38,235 nucleotides of DNA from Bacteroidales bacterium (GCA_024400565.1 JAKSMQ010000015.1:1-38235); one strand, 5' to 3'. Shown: positions 8,311 through 16,342, counted from the stretch's first letter. Made by a program: numbers and translations. The notes: a model not told the origin generated them from the sequence alone.

Positions 8311-9009
8311 TTAAAATCTGTAGTTTATACCCAGTCTACCCGTAAAAAACCCCTGAAGGCCACCACTTAAAATCGAACCAACCTGGGATTCAGAAATCAA
8401 GACCGTACAAGTAGTCATTGAAAGTTCACCCACAGCAGACCAATGATTCGAGAATCGATATTGTAATCCTGCATTCAGGCGCTGAGTGAATCCAACAAAC
8501 GGAGTAATCTCGTATCTTTTGATGCAGCCCTCGCGATCGCTGATCAGATAATAATCCGTGAAAGTATGGAACACACCTCCAAAGCTTAATCCCAAATAGG
8601 GATCTAGCTTGCTGATGTTCGGCTTTTTGAGCAAATGAAATCTTAAGCCACCAAGAAAATACAGATTAGCTGCTGTTTCATAATCCAGGCCTGGTCCGGA
8701 GTATAGCACCTGACCGTCTGGAGAATAGTGTATTTCCCAACTACTAGCAGGGTCTGCCGGTACTGTATAGAGGCATTGGTTAGCCTCTACAGAGGCAGTC
8801 AGTTCCCAACGATTGCCGAGTTTGAACCCATAGTCTATTCCATACACGGGCGAAGTATGGTATATATAGAAACATGGGCTATACATCAAACTTATTGAAT
8901 GTCGCAAAGAGTCTTTCTGTTTCCCGACCTCCCATACCCGGGGTTCCTGAGCCTTAAGGCTGACAACTGTCAGCATACTGAGAATAAAAATCATCAAAGT
9001 CTTTTTCAT
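8311..9009 (-). CDS. Exported outer-membrane barrel-like protein, internal start
   Basis: From the internal ATG at 9009 the product is 232 residues. A signal peptide comes first (MKKTLMIFILSMLTVVSLKAQ). Alternating strands follow, such as SISLMYSPCFYIYHTS, YLGLSFGGVFHTFTDYY and GLQYRFSNHWSAVGEL, ending in GRLGINYRF with the terminal Phe of outer-membrane barrels. This is most likely the true second gene of the sigma unit, translated separately from its own ATG. It is followed by the single-pass membrane protein after 36 bp. Family: small OmpW/Opa-like barrel, not specified further. Confidence 0.6.
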   Translation of the reverse strand: MKKTLMIFILSMLTVVSLKAQEPRVWEVGKQKDSLRHSISLMYSPCFYIYHTSPVYGIDYGFKLGNRWELTASVEANQCLYTVPADPASSWEIHYSPDGQVLYSGPGLDYETAANLYFLGGLRFHLLKKPNISKLDPYLGLSFGGVFHTFTDYYLISDREGCIKRYEITPFVGFTQRLNAGLQYRFSNHWSAVGELSMTTCTVLISESQVGSILSGGLQGFFTGRLGINYRF

Positions 9010-9504
9010 ATTGGTATTATTTTTTGGGGTTTCAGAAGAGAACCCGTCTCTCAGCTTGCTGATAACACGGTTGAGACGTACACGCACATTACCCTCGCTG
9101 ATATCAAGCCGACGGCTCATTTCTCTTCCCGAAGTATGTTCCCAATAGCGCATCTTCAATAGCTGGCGTTCTTCCTCGGGCAGGTCGGATATCCTCCGTT
9201 GGAGCTCTTCAAACAGATATTCCCTTCCTTCTGTGTCGCTGTCAGAATCATCTGCAATCTCGCTCAGTCCCTGCAAAGCAGGTCGACTCTTGAGCAAGTC
9301 AATACTCTTGAACTGAACCATTCTGACGCAATAACCTTCTAAGTTCGCCACCTTGCTTAGCCTATGGCGCTGTTGCCACAGTTCTATCATAAGATCCTGT
9401 ACCAAGTCCTTGGCGTCTGCCTTGGAGTCGAGCATACGCTCCGCCATACGTTGCATGGGAGGCTGAAGGACGGGGACCAGTCGTTTGAATTCTTCGGTAT
9501 TCAC
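8311..9504 (-). CDS. ECF sigma factor joined in frame to an exported barrel protein
   Basis: Residues 1-165 are an ECF sigma-70 factor. Region 2 is about 10-75 (DAKDLVQDLMIELWQQR). Region 4 is about 110-160 (LPEEERQLLKMRYW, then EMSRRLDISEGNVRVRLNR). It directs RNA polymerase to its own promoter set. Without any stop the frame runs on, through ETPKNNTN, into MKKTLMIFILSMLTVVSLKAQ at 166. That is a signal peptide followed by a barrel-like protein. A signal peptide in the middle of a cytoplasmic factor makes no sense as one stable product. The junction is CCA AAA AAT AAT. A -1 shift on A-AAA-AAT meets TAA at once. Loss of one A gives a TGA overlapping the downstream ATG as ATGA. The fusion is therefore either recent, slippage-controlled or a read error. 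Confidence 0.75.
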   Translation of the reverse strand: MNTEEFKRLVPVLQPPMQRMAERMLDSKADAKDLVQDLMIELWQQRHRLSKVANLEGYCVRMVQFKSIDLLKSRPALQGLSEIADDSDSDTEGREYLFEELQRRISDLPEEERQLLKMRYWEHTSGREMSRRLDISEGNVRVRLNRVISKLRDGFSSETPKNNTNMKKTLMIFILSMLTVVSLKAQEPRVWEVGKQKDSLRHSISLMYSPCFYIYHTSPVYGIDYGFKLGNRWELTASVEANQCLYTVPADPASSWEIHYSPDGQVLYSGPGLDYETAANLYFLGGLRFHLLKKPNISKLDPYLGLSFGGVFHTFTDYYLISDREGCIKRYEITPFVGFTQRLNAGLQYRFSNHWSAVGELSMTTCTVLISESQVGSILSGGLQGFFTGRLGINYRF

Positions 9505-9628
9505 TTTAGGTGGTTAGAATCGGGTTATTACAGGTAATTAACGTGTACTTACTGTTTTTATGTCTGCAAAATGATAAAAATGTTACAAAAAAAGAAGAAA
9601 AAAATGTCATTACTGTACGTTTTTATCT

Positions 9629-9760
9629 GGATTCAGTTTGGATTTGACTTGAATTCGGCCTAGATTCAGCCTAGGCTCGACTTAGGTTCGACCTAGGTTC
9701 GACTTAGGTTCGACCTAGGTTCGGCCGGGTTCGACTACCATTGATCTACGGTCGACCTTT
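9629..9760 (+). repeat. Twelve 11-bp units in strict phase
   Basis: The stretch divides without any indel into twelve 11-bp units, best matched by AGGTTCGACCT and AGGTTCGACTT (9673-9727). Units towards both ends drift but hold the phase. CCTAGG/CTTAGG at each junction is near-palindromic. It lies just upstream of the sigma-factor gene in a 740-bp stretch with no gene. Confidence 0.9.
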
Positions 9761-9839
9761 TATCGGCCGCCTTTCTATCCACTTCTATAGGTAGCGAGAA
9801 AGAGTTTCGGTTATACTTCAGTTATAGCGTTCTCGTTTT

Positions 9840-10087
9840 TTACTCCTCCTATGTCGTAGCCACATCCTTTAGGAGTGCTTCTCTGATGCTCTTCTTTACG
9901 GCTATGTACGGAGGAACGGTATACGTTGTATTTGAAATCAAAATACATATGGGGTGTCTCAGCAAGGCTTTTTTTATTTGCTCTCCCATAGCCGCCCTCT
10001 GGGCGTGCGCCTACGGCTATCGAACCCTCCACTGGAGGCTTCTCATGCTTCGCTATCGAAAAGTCCACTGGACTTTTCTTCATACTT
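9840..10087 (+). repeat. Composite palindromic repeat element, copies 4 and 5
   Basis: Two CTATCGA-hairpin modules lie in tandem. One is at 10017-10043 (GAACCCTCCA-C-TGGAGGCTTC, one mismatch). The other is at 10053-10081 (GAAAAGTCCA-C-TGGACTTTTC, a perfect 21-bp palindrome, 10058-10078). Before them are CCCTCTGGGC and GCCTACGGC motifs like those in copy 1, and other short inverted repeats back to about 9840. On the minus strand the whole stretch stays open and would read ...DFSIAKHEKPPVEGSIAVG, a peptide I believe recurs in Bacteroidales genomes as a repeat-derived hypothetical. Confidence 0.65.
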
Positions 10088-10135
10088 CACAGTTTGACAT
10101 TGAAAGAATAATATTTATTAAAAATAAGAAATTCA

Positions 10136-10167
10136 TTTGTCTATAAGATTGTTTTTTTGTACCTTTG
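10136..10167 (+). promoter_or_regulatory. Bacteroidota promoter for the acyltransferase gene
   Basis: TTTG at 10136-10139 and TACCTTTG at 10160-10167 are separated by 20 nt, matching the -33/-7 consensus. The leader to the ATG at 10247 would be about 70 nt. Confidence 0.75.
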
Positions 10168-10246
10168 CAGTCGCCTTGTCCGTACGGGCAGGTTTGTATT
10201 TTTGTATTGATTCTGACGATAATATAACGAAATATTTGTAATAATA

Positions 10247-11635
10247 ATGGCTAAAGGCGTACAAGAATTTAACTTCTTCTATTGGTTTTTCCGACCTCTG
10301 GTGCAATTTGGAGCTATGTGCCACTATCGGACCTTTACCGTCAAAGGGAAAGAGAATCTTCCCAAAGAGGGGGGCTATATACTGGCACCCTGTCACCAGC
10401 AGGCTCTGATGGAACCGCTTGCCGTACTCAATATTACAAAGAAGAGTCCCGTCTTTCTGGCTCGAGCCGACATCTTCAAGAAGGATTTTATCCGCAAATG
10501 TCTGCTTTTCCTCAAAATAATGCCCGTCTACCGCATCCGCGACGGCAAGGAGAGCCTCTCGAAGAACGCCGAGATATTCGAAAAGAGCCGTGCCGTTGTG
10601 CTGGACGGATTCCCCTTCTGCATGATGGCTGAAGGCCGCCACAACGACAAGCATCAGCTGCTGCCTCTGGTTAAAGGCATGTTCCGCATAGCCGGAGAGA
10701 CCCAGCTGCGCATGGGCGACAAGCCTCTGTATATCGTGCCTACCGGCATCGACTTTGACGAATACGAACGTCCCTTCGCCAATCTCTGTGTGAACATCGG
10801 AAAACCCATCAACGTTCAGCAGTTCATGGAGACCTACAAGGAGAACGAACCTGTTGCCCTCAACCAGATGCGCGACACCGTGGCTGAAGCCCTGAGCGGT
10901 CAGATGTTCGATATCAAATCGAAGGAGAACTACAAGATTATCCACACGCTTACCATTATCCTCAATCGCGAACAGTTGCGCCGCGACGGCAAGATAGCAA
11001 CTCCATTCAACCGCTTTGAAGCCCGCCAGAAGATTGCTGCCCGATTCGACCAAATGGAGCAGGAGAATCCTCCCGCATTCAATATGGTTCGCGACGACGT
11101 TATGCTCTACATGAAGCTACTGCATCGTCTTCACCTCTCGCCCAAGCAGGAGAGCGGTCATTGGAAATGGCATCAATATGCTATAGAACTGGCTCTTGCT
11201 GTAGCCGTTGTTACGGCTGCAATAGTCTACAAGCCTCTGCTCTGGTCTGTACTCTTCTGTCTGGCCTGCTATCCTATCATCCTGTTGCCCACCCACCTCA
11301 TCTTCAAGAGAGTCATCAAAGACACTCAGTTCCGCAGTTCTATCAACTTCGGGGCTCGATTCTTCTTCTCGGTCATCTACACTCTGGTATTCTCCATCAT
11401 TATGGGATGTACCGCAGGAGGATGGTGGGGAACCCTGTTGCCTGGCATCAACGGATTCTGGTGGTTCCTGGCAGCCTTCAACATTCCTTTCGCTATGGCC
11501 TATTGTTCGGGCTATCTGGTCAAGTGGTTCCGCCATGTGCTGCTCAACACCCACTATTGGCGCAAACGTATCTGGAATAGCGCCGCCACCCTCGAGTTGC
11601 GCAACATCCGCAAGGACCTGGAGGCAAGACTCTAA
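10247..11635 (+). CDS. PlsC-type glycerophosphate/lysophosphatidate acyltransferase with membrane C-terminus
   Basis: An acyltransferase domain fills about 25-260. Block I is CHQQALMEPL (His50), block II is MPVYRIRDG, block III is MMAEGRHNDKHQLLPLVKG, block IV is IVPTGID. It should acylate a glycerophosphate or lysophospholipid at the inner membrane. Block I is unusual: the acidic partner of the His is Glu56 in an H-X5-E arrangement. The classic form is H-X4-D; the related group with NALMDPL is H-X5-D. From about 310 there are four hydrophobic segments, giving a membrane-embedded C-terminal half (total 462 aa, longer than the usual 240-270 aa PlsC). The gene has its own promoter and a terminator. 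Confidence 0.82.
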   Translation: MAKGVQEFNFFYWFFRPLVQFGAMCHYRTFTVKGKENLPKEGGYILAPCHQQALMEPLAVLNITKKSPVFLARADIFKKDFIRKCLLFLKIMPVYRIRDGKESLSKNAEIFEKSRAVVLDGFPFCMMAEGRHNDKHQLLPLVKGMFRIAGETQLRMGDKPLYIVPTGIDFDEYERPFANLCVNIGKPINVQQFMETYKENEPVALNQMRDTVAEALSGQMFDIKSKENYKIIHTLTIILNREQLRRDGKIATPFNRFEARQKIAARFDQMEQENPPAFNMVRDDVMLYMKLLHRLHLSPKQESGHWKWHQYAIELALAVAVVTAAIVYKPLLWSVLFCLACYPIILLPTHLIFKRVIKDTQFRSSINFGARFFFSVIYTLVFSIIMGCTAGGWWGTLLPGINGFWWFLAAFNIPFAMAYCSGYLVKWFRHVLLNTHYWRKRIWNSAATLELRNIRKDLEARL

Positions 11636-11677
11636 TCGCCCATCAAGAGAATAATTTTTCTTCATAATAATACAACC

Positions 11678-11707
11678 AAAGGCGAGTCCCGACAGACTCG
11701 CCTTTTC
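11678..11707 (+). terminator. Bidirectional rho-independent terminator
   Basis: GGCGAGTC (11681-11688) and GACTCGCC (11695-11702) form a perfect stem with a 6-nt loop, followed by TTTTCCTT. A-rich sequence before the stem gives a T tail on the other strand. It can end both the acyltransferase and the convergent CNNM/CBS transcript. Confidence 0.8.
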
Positions 11708-11721
11708 CTTCACAGCCATCG

Positions 11722-11832
11722 TTACCAAATGAAACTGAAAAGGGGTTCTATGCACGACGGTACATCATTAAGAAAGAGCGGCATCAGGAATAGCCCGATG
11801 CCGCCTATGACGTATAGGAAATTGAGTATTAT
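11722..11832 (-). other. Open, hydrophobic frame directly after the CNNM/CBS stop codon
   Basis: After the TAG of the upstream gene the same frame stays open for 36 codons and reads IILNFLYVIGGIGLFLMPLF, then NDVPSCIEPL, ending at TAA. This looks like one membrane helix with a polar tail. It has no ATG, GTG or TTG near its start (the first codons are ATA ATA). It may be chance, a small membrane peptide with a rare start, or a product of TAG readthrough. Confidence 0.25.
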
Positions 11833-12909
11833 CTAGGCTTCTGACTCAGGCTCTTCGGGAAGCTGAAGACTCTTGTATTTCTTCTGGCGGCGTTCCCACC
11901 GCTCGCGGGCCAGCTGCTGCATGTCGCTCACGGTATCGCTCTCGTCAATAATCTCAAGCCCGAAGATTGTCTCGATAATATCCTCGAGGGTAAGAATACC
12001 CTGGAATGAGCCATATTCGTCGACAATAATAGCAATCTGATCCTTGTTCTTGAGCATCTGCTCCCAAATGTCGCTTATAGACTGTTCTTCGTTGAAGAGA
12101 TGTATATCGCGGCGGATAGAGCCCAGTTTCTCGTTGAACTTATCCTCGGCCAAATCCTCGAGGGCTTCGCTACGGAGGATGAATCCTGTAATGTTCTCAG
12201 GTGTCTGGGAGTAGATAGGAATGCGCGAGAAATGGCTGTATTCCTCTTTTCTGTAGAACTCGCGTAAGGTCATAGACTCGGGAGCGGTGGCGCAGACAAT
12301 ACGAGGAGTCATAACGTCATAGGCCTTAACTCCATCGAGCTTAATCACGTTCTGGATAATCTTGTTTTCATCCTCGTCAATCACACCTTCGTCCTCGCTG
12401 AGATTAGCCATAGCCGACACTTCTTCGCGGCTGACGCTGGCTTCCTGCTCTTTGGGTGCTACAAGATAGGTCAGTCCCTGGACCAACAGCACAAAGGGAT
12501 ACATTATAACAACCAGAATTCTGATAGTCTTGACGGTAAAACCCATGAGACTCTTCCAGTAGTTTGTACCGATGGTTTTGGGAATAATCTCTGAACAGAC
12601 GAGAATCAGAAGGGTCATGATGGCCGAACAGAGGCCGAACCACTCGTTGCCGAAGGCATAGTTGACCTGCATACCTACTCCTGCCGAGCCTATGGTATTG
12701 GCTATGGTGTTGAGAGAAAGGATGGCGGCAATGGGACGGGAAGTGTCCTGTTTGTATTCCTTAAAACGGGTTGCAGGGGTAAAGCCCTCCTCTTCGCGCA
12801 TGGTGATATACGACAGAGGGGTACTCATCAGAACGGACTCCAGTATGGAGCAGAGAAAGGAGATGAGGATTGCGCTAAGCAGAAAGACAAGGAGAAGTGT
12901 GAGATGCAT
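11833..12909 (-). CDS. CNNM/CBS-domain membrane protein (HlyC/CorC-type, UPF0053)
   Basis: I start it at the ATG at 12909 (MHLTLLLVFLLS); 17 codons upstream are open but carry no membrane character. The N-terminal CNNM (DUF21) domain has hydrophobic segments and the typical LSLNTIANTIGSAGVG and CSEIIPKTIG motifs. A CBS pair follows (about 185-315; DVMTPRIVC, then SHFSRIPIY, then IAIIVDEYGSFQGILTLEDIIE). The C-terminus is charged and ends PEEPESEA. The separate transporter-associated CorC/HlyC domain seen in longer members is missing. Family members are linked to Mg/Co efflux or ion homeostasis in the inner membrane. A -7 element lies at 13079-13086, giving a leader of about 160 nt. Confidence 0.85.
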   Translation of the reverse strand: MHLTLLLVFLLSAILISFLCSILESVLMSTPLSYITMREEEGFTPATRFKEYKQDTSRPIAAILSLNTIANTIGSAGVGMQVNYAFGNEWFGLCSAIMTLLILVCSEIIPKTIGTNYWKSLMGFTVKTIRILVVIMYPFVLLVQGLTYLVAPKEQEASVSREEVSAMANLSEDEGVIDEDENKIIQNVIKLDGVKAYDVMTPRIVCATAPESMTLREFYRKEEYSHFSRIPIYSQTPENITGFILRSEALEDLAEDKFNEKLGSIRRDIHLFNEEQSISDIWEQMLKNKDQIAIIVDEYGSFQGILTLEDIIETIFGLEIIDESDTVSDMQQLARERWERRQKKYKSLQLPEEPESEA

Positions 12910-13078
12910 ATTTATAAGGTTCAAAAAGGTTTGGACGCAACGGATAGTAATACGGAACAAGGAGCCGGACTTTCAAAATAACCGGATTGATCTACGATGA
13001 GTTTTTACTATATAGCAATTTACTTTACAACAATTTACATCAGTATCATTCCTATTAATATCGCCACGTTTATGATTG

Positions 13079-13086
13079 CAAAAATA
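13079..13086 (-). promoter_or_regulatory. -7 promoter element for the CNNM/CBS gene
   Basis: On the minus strand this reads TATTTTTG followed by CAATC, a Bacteroidota -7 element pointing at the CNNM/CBS gene. The stretch 12961-13361 otherwise holds only this and the HU promoter. Confidence 0.6.
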
Positions 13087-13304
13087 CACAATTATTATTG
13101 AATAACATAATAAATATTATTATTGGAAGGAATTGATGAGACGATGAAGGCAAGTCTTTGCCCGAAGGAAGATACTTTGGAGAGCTGGGAGAAAGAACGG
13201 GGGAAACGGCTGTTTATCGATAAAAAAGTATCGTAATATTTTCTATTTCGTTGAGAAAAAGCAAAAAAAATTCAATCAACTGCTTGTATTTTCATTTTTT
13301 TTTG

Positions 13305-13312
13305 TATTTTTG
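13305..13312 (+). promoter_or_regulatory. -7 promoter element for the HU-type gene
   Basis: TATTTTTGCAC lies 50 bp before the ATG at 13362. A CTTG at 13283-13286 stands about 18 nt upstream as a partial -33 box. Confidence 0.65.
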
Positions 13313-13361
13313 CACTCTCATTTTTGAAAAATAATATCATTAATATCAAAATTATCAAGTT

Positions 13362-13646
13362 ATGACCAAAGCTGAAATCGTTTCCGAAATTGCTAGCAAG
13401 ACTGGCATCGAAAAGATTGCTATCCAGACCATTATTGAGGAATTCATGAATGTAGTAAAAGAGAACATGTCCGCTGGTGAGAACGTTTATCTCCGTGGAT
13501 TTGGTAGCTTTATCGTAAAGAAAAGAGCCGAGAAAATTGGCCGCAACATCTCCAAAAACACCTCCGTTGTGGTTCCCGCTCACTACATTCCCGCTTTCAA
13601 ACCCGCTAAACCTTTTGTAGAGGAAGTTAAGAATAGCGTAAAATAA
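13362..13646 (+). CDS. HU/IHF-family DNA-binding protein (94 aa)
   Basis: The length and sequence match the HU/IHF family throughout. MTKAEIVSEIASKTGI forms the helical start, VYLRGFGSFIVKKR is the conserved core with GFGSF, and RNISKNTSVVVPAHYIPAFKPAK covers the beta-arm and the end of the fold. It binds and bends DNA as a dimer in the nucleoid. It stands alone between its own promoter and its own terminator. Confidence 0.93.
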   Translation: MTKAEIVSEIASKTGIEKIAIQTIIEEFMNVVKENMSAGENVYLRGFGSFIVKKRAEKIGRNISKNTSVVVPAHYIPAFKPAKPFVEEVKNSVK

Positions 13647-13672
13647 TTCTATTCCCCGTCAGGTTTCATACT

Positions 13673-13709
13673 AAGGCGTTCTCATATTACTGAGGACGCC
13701 TTGATTTTT
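13673..13709 (+). terminator. Rho-independent terminator after the HU gene
   Basis: AAGGCGTTCTCA (13673-13684) pairs with TGAGGACGCCTT (13691-13702) with one wobble and a 6-nt loop, followed by GATTTTT. This placement argues against starting the fucosidase gene at 13701, inside the hairpin. Confidence 0.8.
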
Positions 13710-13736
13710 CCGCCCAGAATAAGCCAAAAACGTCCT

Positions 13737-16214
13737 ATGAAACGTAACTTCCTGTTTCTTGTAGCCATGTTATGCGTCCTCTGCTCGTTTGCCCAGGAGA
13801 GGAAAGAGTATACGGTCATCGGTAAGACTTCGAACCTGGTCAACACACACACTATCTGGTTTGACAAGCCAGCACGTGTGGCCTGGGACGACCTGCACAG
13901 GCAATTGCCCAACCTTCCCTACTCTGACCCATGGATGGAATATGCCATTCCGATAGGCAACGGCCGTATGGGCGCCTGCCTCTATGGGGGCATTAGGGTG
14001 GATGAGATTCAATTCAACGAAAAGACCCTCTGGAGCGGCACGCCCCACGACAACGGACGTCAATATGGCAGCTATCTCAACTTCGGAGTTCTTACGGCGG
14101 AGATGACTGATACGCCATCAAAAGGCGATACAGCCTACGAATATACAAGAGGTCTCAACTTTGAGAATAACTCGGCATGGGTGGAATTCAAGACAAGAGA
14201 CAGCAGAACGGGGCTCGCGACCCAGCACTACCGCAATTACAGAGCAATCTACAGCGGACAGACACCTTGTATCGTCGTACGTTATTTCAGTTCCGGCAAG
14301 GCTCTCAATCTCCGATTCAGACTTACTCCAGGAGAATGCCTTGACGCCAAGACTACCTATGAGAACGGAGAAGCCCACTTTGAGGGTCAGCTACCTGCTA
14401 TATTCTATGCAGCCAGATGCAAGGTTGTATGCGATGAGGGTGTCGTTTCAACCGATGCTGACGGCATATCGGTCAGCGGAGGAGAATCGGTTACCGTCTA
14501 TCTCTACGGAACGACCAGCTATAACCTCGAGGCAGAGAACTTCTCCAAGGGAGACCTCAAGGATGTAGAGAAAAAGGTTAAGAGATGCATAGAGAAACGG
14601 TATAAATATGAGCAGAAGAATCCCTATGACTTAAATTCTACAGACGACTGGAAGCGCTTGTATGGTATTGCTACGGAGAGTTTCAGTTTGGGCGACAGCA
14701 TCCAATACGACATACCAACCGACAGCCTGATACGTGCCTATGCCCATTGCGTCTGTGGAACAGAGCCTCAGGCTTTGGCTCTGGAGATGCTCTATTACCA
14801 CTACGGACGATACCTGGCCTGTGCATCCAACCATCCTTCCGACCCTCTGCCATCCAATCTTCAAGGCATATGGAACCATTCCTGTACTCCGCCCTGGAAT
14901 AGCGACTACCATGCCAACATCAACCTCCAGATGAACTACTGGCCCGTCACAAACAGCTTTGCAAACGAAGAGCTGAACCTTCCTTTGATTCGCTATATAC
15001 GCAGAATGGCAAGATCGGAACAATGGAAACAATATGCCCGAGATGCCGGCCAAAGCGTAGGATGGACCACCTATACAGAGAACAATCCCTATGGCGGCGT
15101 GGGGAGTTTTGCCCACAATTACGTAGTTGCCAACGCCTGGTTATGCACTCATCTGTGGCAGCATTATCTGAGCCATCCCACATCTTCCAGCCTCAAAAAA
15201 TCTCTCCCAGCCATGGCGGATGCCTGCCGGTTCTGGATGCAGAGACTGGTATTCAATCCCGCAGACTCCACTTATGAATGTCCTTTGGAATATTCTCCCG
15301 AACAGGGTCCTCAGGAGAATGGCGTAGCCCACGCCCAACAATTGATTGCCGAACTGTTTGCCAACACCCTCGAGGCCCACCGTCAACTGCCACGCTTTAG
15401 AAAGGGGCTTTCAAAAGATGAACTCAAAGCATTAGAATCTATCTATGACCGTCTGGACAAGGGACTTGAGATTGAGCAATACGACGGCAAATGGGGCGAT
15501 ACCGTCAATGGCATAACAACAGGCACACCCATTATGAGGGAATGGAAATACAGTCCCTATTACACGGGCGAAAACGGACACAGACATCTCTCTCATCTGA
15601 TGGCGCTCTATCCATTCAACCAGATTACGCCTTCTTCGCCTTATTTCGAGTCTGCAATCAATTCCTTAAAACTACGTGGAGATGCCTCTACGGGTTGGTC
15701 GATGGGATGGAAGATTAACCTCTGGGCTAGAGCCCACGACGGAGATCATGCCCACGAGATTCTAAAGCTTGCCCTTCGGCATCACTCTATCGGCGGAGGC
15801 GGGGTCTACTACAACCTGTGGGATTCTCATGCTCCATTCCAGATTGACGGCAACTTCGGGGCTACGGCCGGCATAGCCGAGATGATGGTTCAGGGCTATC
15901 ACGATACCATCTATCTTCTTCCGGCAATTCCTACATCGTGGAAAGAAGCAGGAGGTAAGAGCGGAGTAATCAGAACCCGTGACGGAATTCTTGTGGAGAT
16001 TGAATGGGGAAAAGGCGGAAGCATAACTCGCTTCAACATTTCCATTCCCTCCAAAACAGACAGACCCACTACGATTATCTGCGACAACATCGGACGACAG
16101 ATATTGGATCAAAAGAAGACTAAACAGACCCCAAATATAGAGATTATAGACGAAAATACCCTACGGATAGACGGCAAATCGAAGCATGTGACATGGTCTG
16201 TTCAAAAGGAATAG
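13737..16214 (+). CDS. GH95 alpha-L-fucosidase, exported
   Basis: The start is the ATG at 13737 (MKRNFLFLVAMLCVLCSFAQ, a signal peptide), because 13701 lies in a terminator stem. The 825-residue protein follows the GH95 plan. A beta-sandwich N-domain carries WMEYAIPIGNGRMGACLYGG and IQFNEKTLWSGTP. An (alpha/alpha)6 barrel then carries HANINLQMNYWP (Asn394 and Asn396), SPEQGP (Glu522, acid) and FQIDGNFGATAGIAEMM (Asp704). These match the catalytic and Asn-activated-water residues known from Bifidobacterium AfcA. It removes alpha-1,2-linked fucose (or alpha-galactose in some members) from host or plant glycans, in the periplasm or at the surface. It is not in a visible polysaccharide utilisation locus: no SusC/D pair is next to it. 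Confidence 0.92.
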   Translation: MKRNFLFLVAMLCVLCSFAQERKEYTVIGKTSNLVNTHTIWFDKPARVAWDDLHRQLPNLPYSDPWMEYAIPIGNGRMGACLYGGIRVDEIQFNEKTLWSGTPHDNGRQYGSYLNFGVLTAEMTDTPSKGDTAYEYTRGLNFENNSAWVEFKTRDSRTGLATQHYRNYRAIYSGQTPCIVVRYFSSGKALNLRFRLTPGECLDAKTTYENGEAHFEGQLPAIFYAARCKVVCDEGVVSTDADGISVSGGESVTVYLYGTTSYNLEAENFSKGDLKDVEKKVKRCIEKRYKYEQKNPYDLNSTDDWKRLYGIATESFSLGDSIQYDIPTDSLIRAYAHCVCGTEPQALALEMLYYHYGRYLACASNHPSDPLPSNLQGIWNHSCTPPWNSDYHANINLQMNYWPVTNSFANEELNLPLIRYIRRMARSEQWKQYARDAGQSVGWTTYTENNPYGGVGSFAHNYVVANAWLCTHLWQHYLSHPTSSSLKKSLPAMADACRFWMQRLVFNPADSTYECPLEYSPEQGPQENGVAHAQQLIAELFANTLEAHRQLPRFRKGLSKDELKALESIYDRLDKGLEIEQYDGKWGDTVNGITTGTPIMREWKYSPYYTGENGHRHLSHLMALYPFNQITPSSPYFESAINSLKLRGDASTGWSMGWKINLWARAHDGDHAHEILKLALRHHSIGGGGVYYNLWDSHAPFQIDGNFGATAGIAEMMVQGYHDTIYLLPAIPTSWKEAGGKSGVIRTRDGILVEIEWGKGGSITRFNISIPSKTDRPTTIICDNIGRQILDQKKTKQTPNIEIIDENTLRIDGKSKHVTWSVQKE

Positions 16215-16342
16215 GATATCCATAATTCTTTAGTCCTTCTCAGAGGAACTATTAATCCTATCTCACATTACAGTTGTCACAATAATAGTCCCTATCTAAT
16301 ACAGACAAGAAATCTTTCTTTCCCCAGAATTGTACGAGTCAA

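Noticed and set aside
9629-9760. CRISPR array
   Set aside because: The units are 11 bp with no spacers and no cas genes are present, so the repeats cannot be a CRISPR array.
9811-10083. 90-codon minus-strand frame over the palindromic repeats
   Set aside because: Open only because the repeat element lacks stops in this frame; its peptide comes from hairpin DNA and I treat it as repeat, not a gene.
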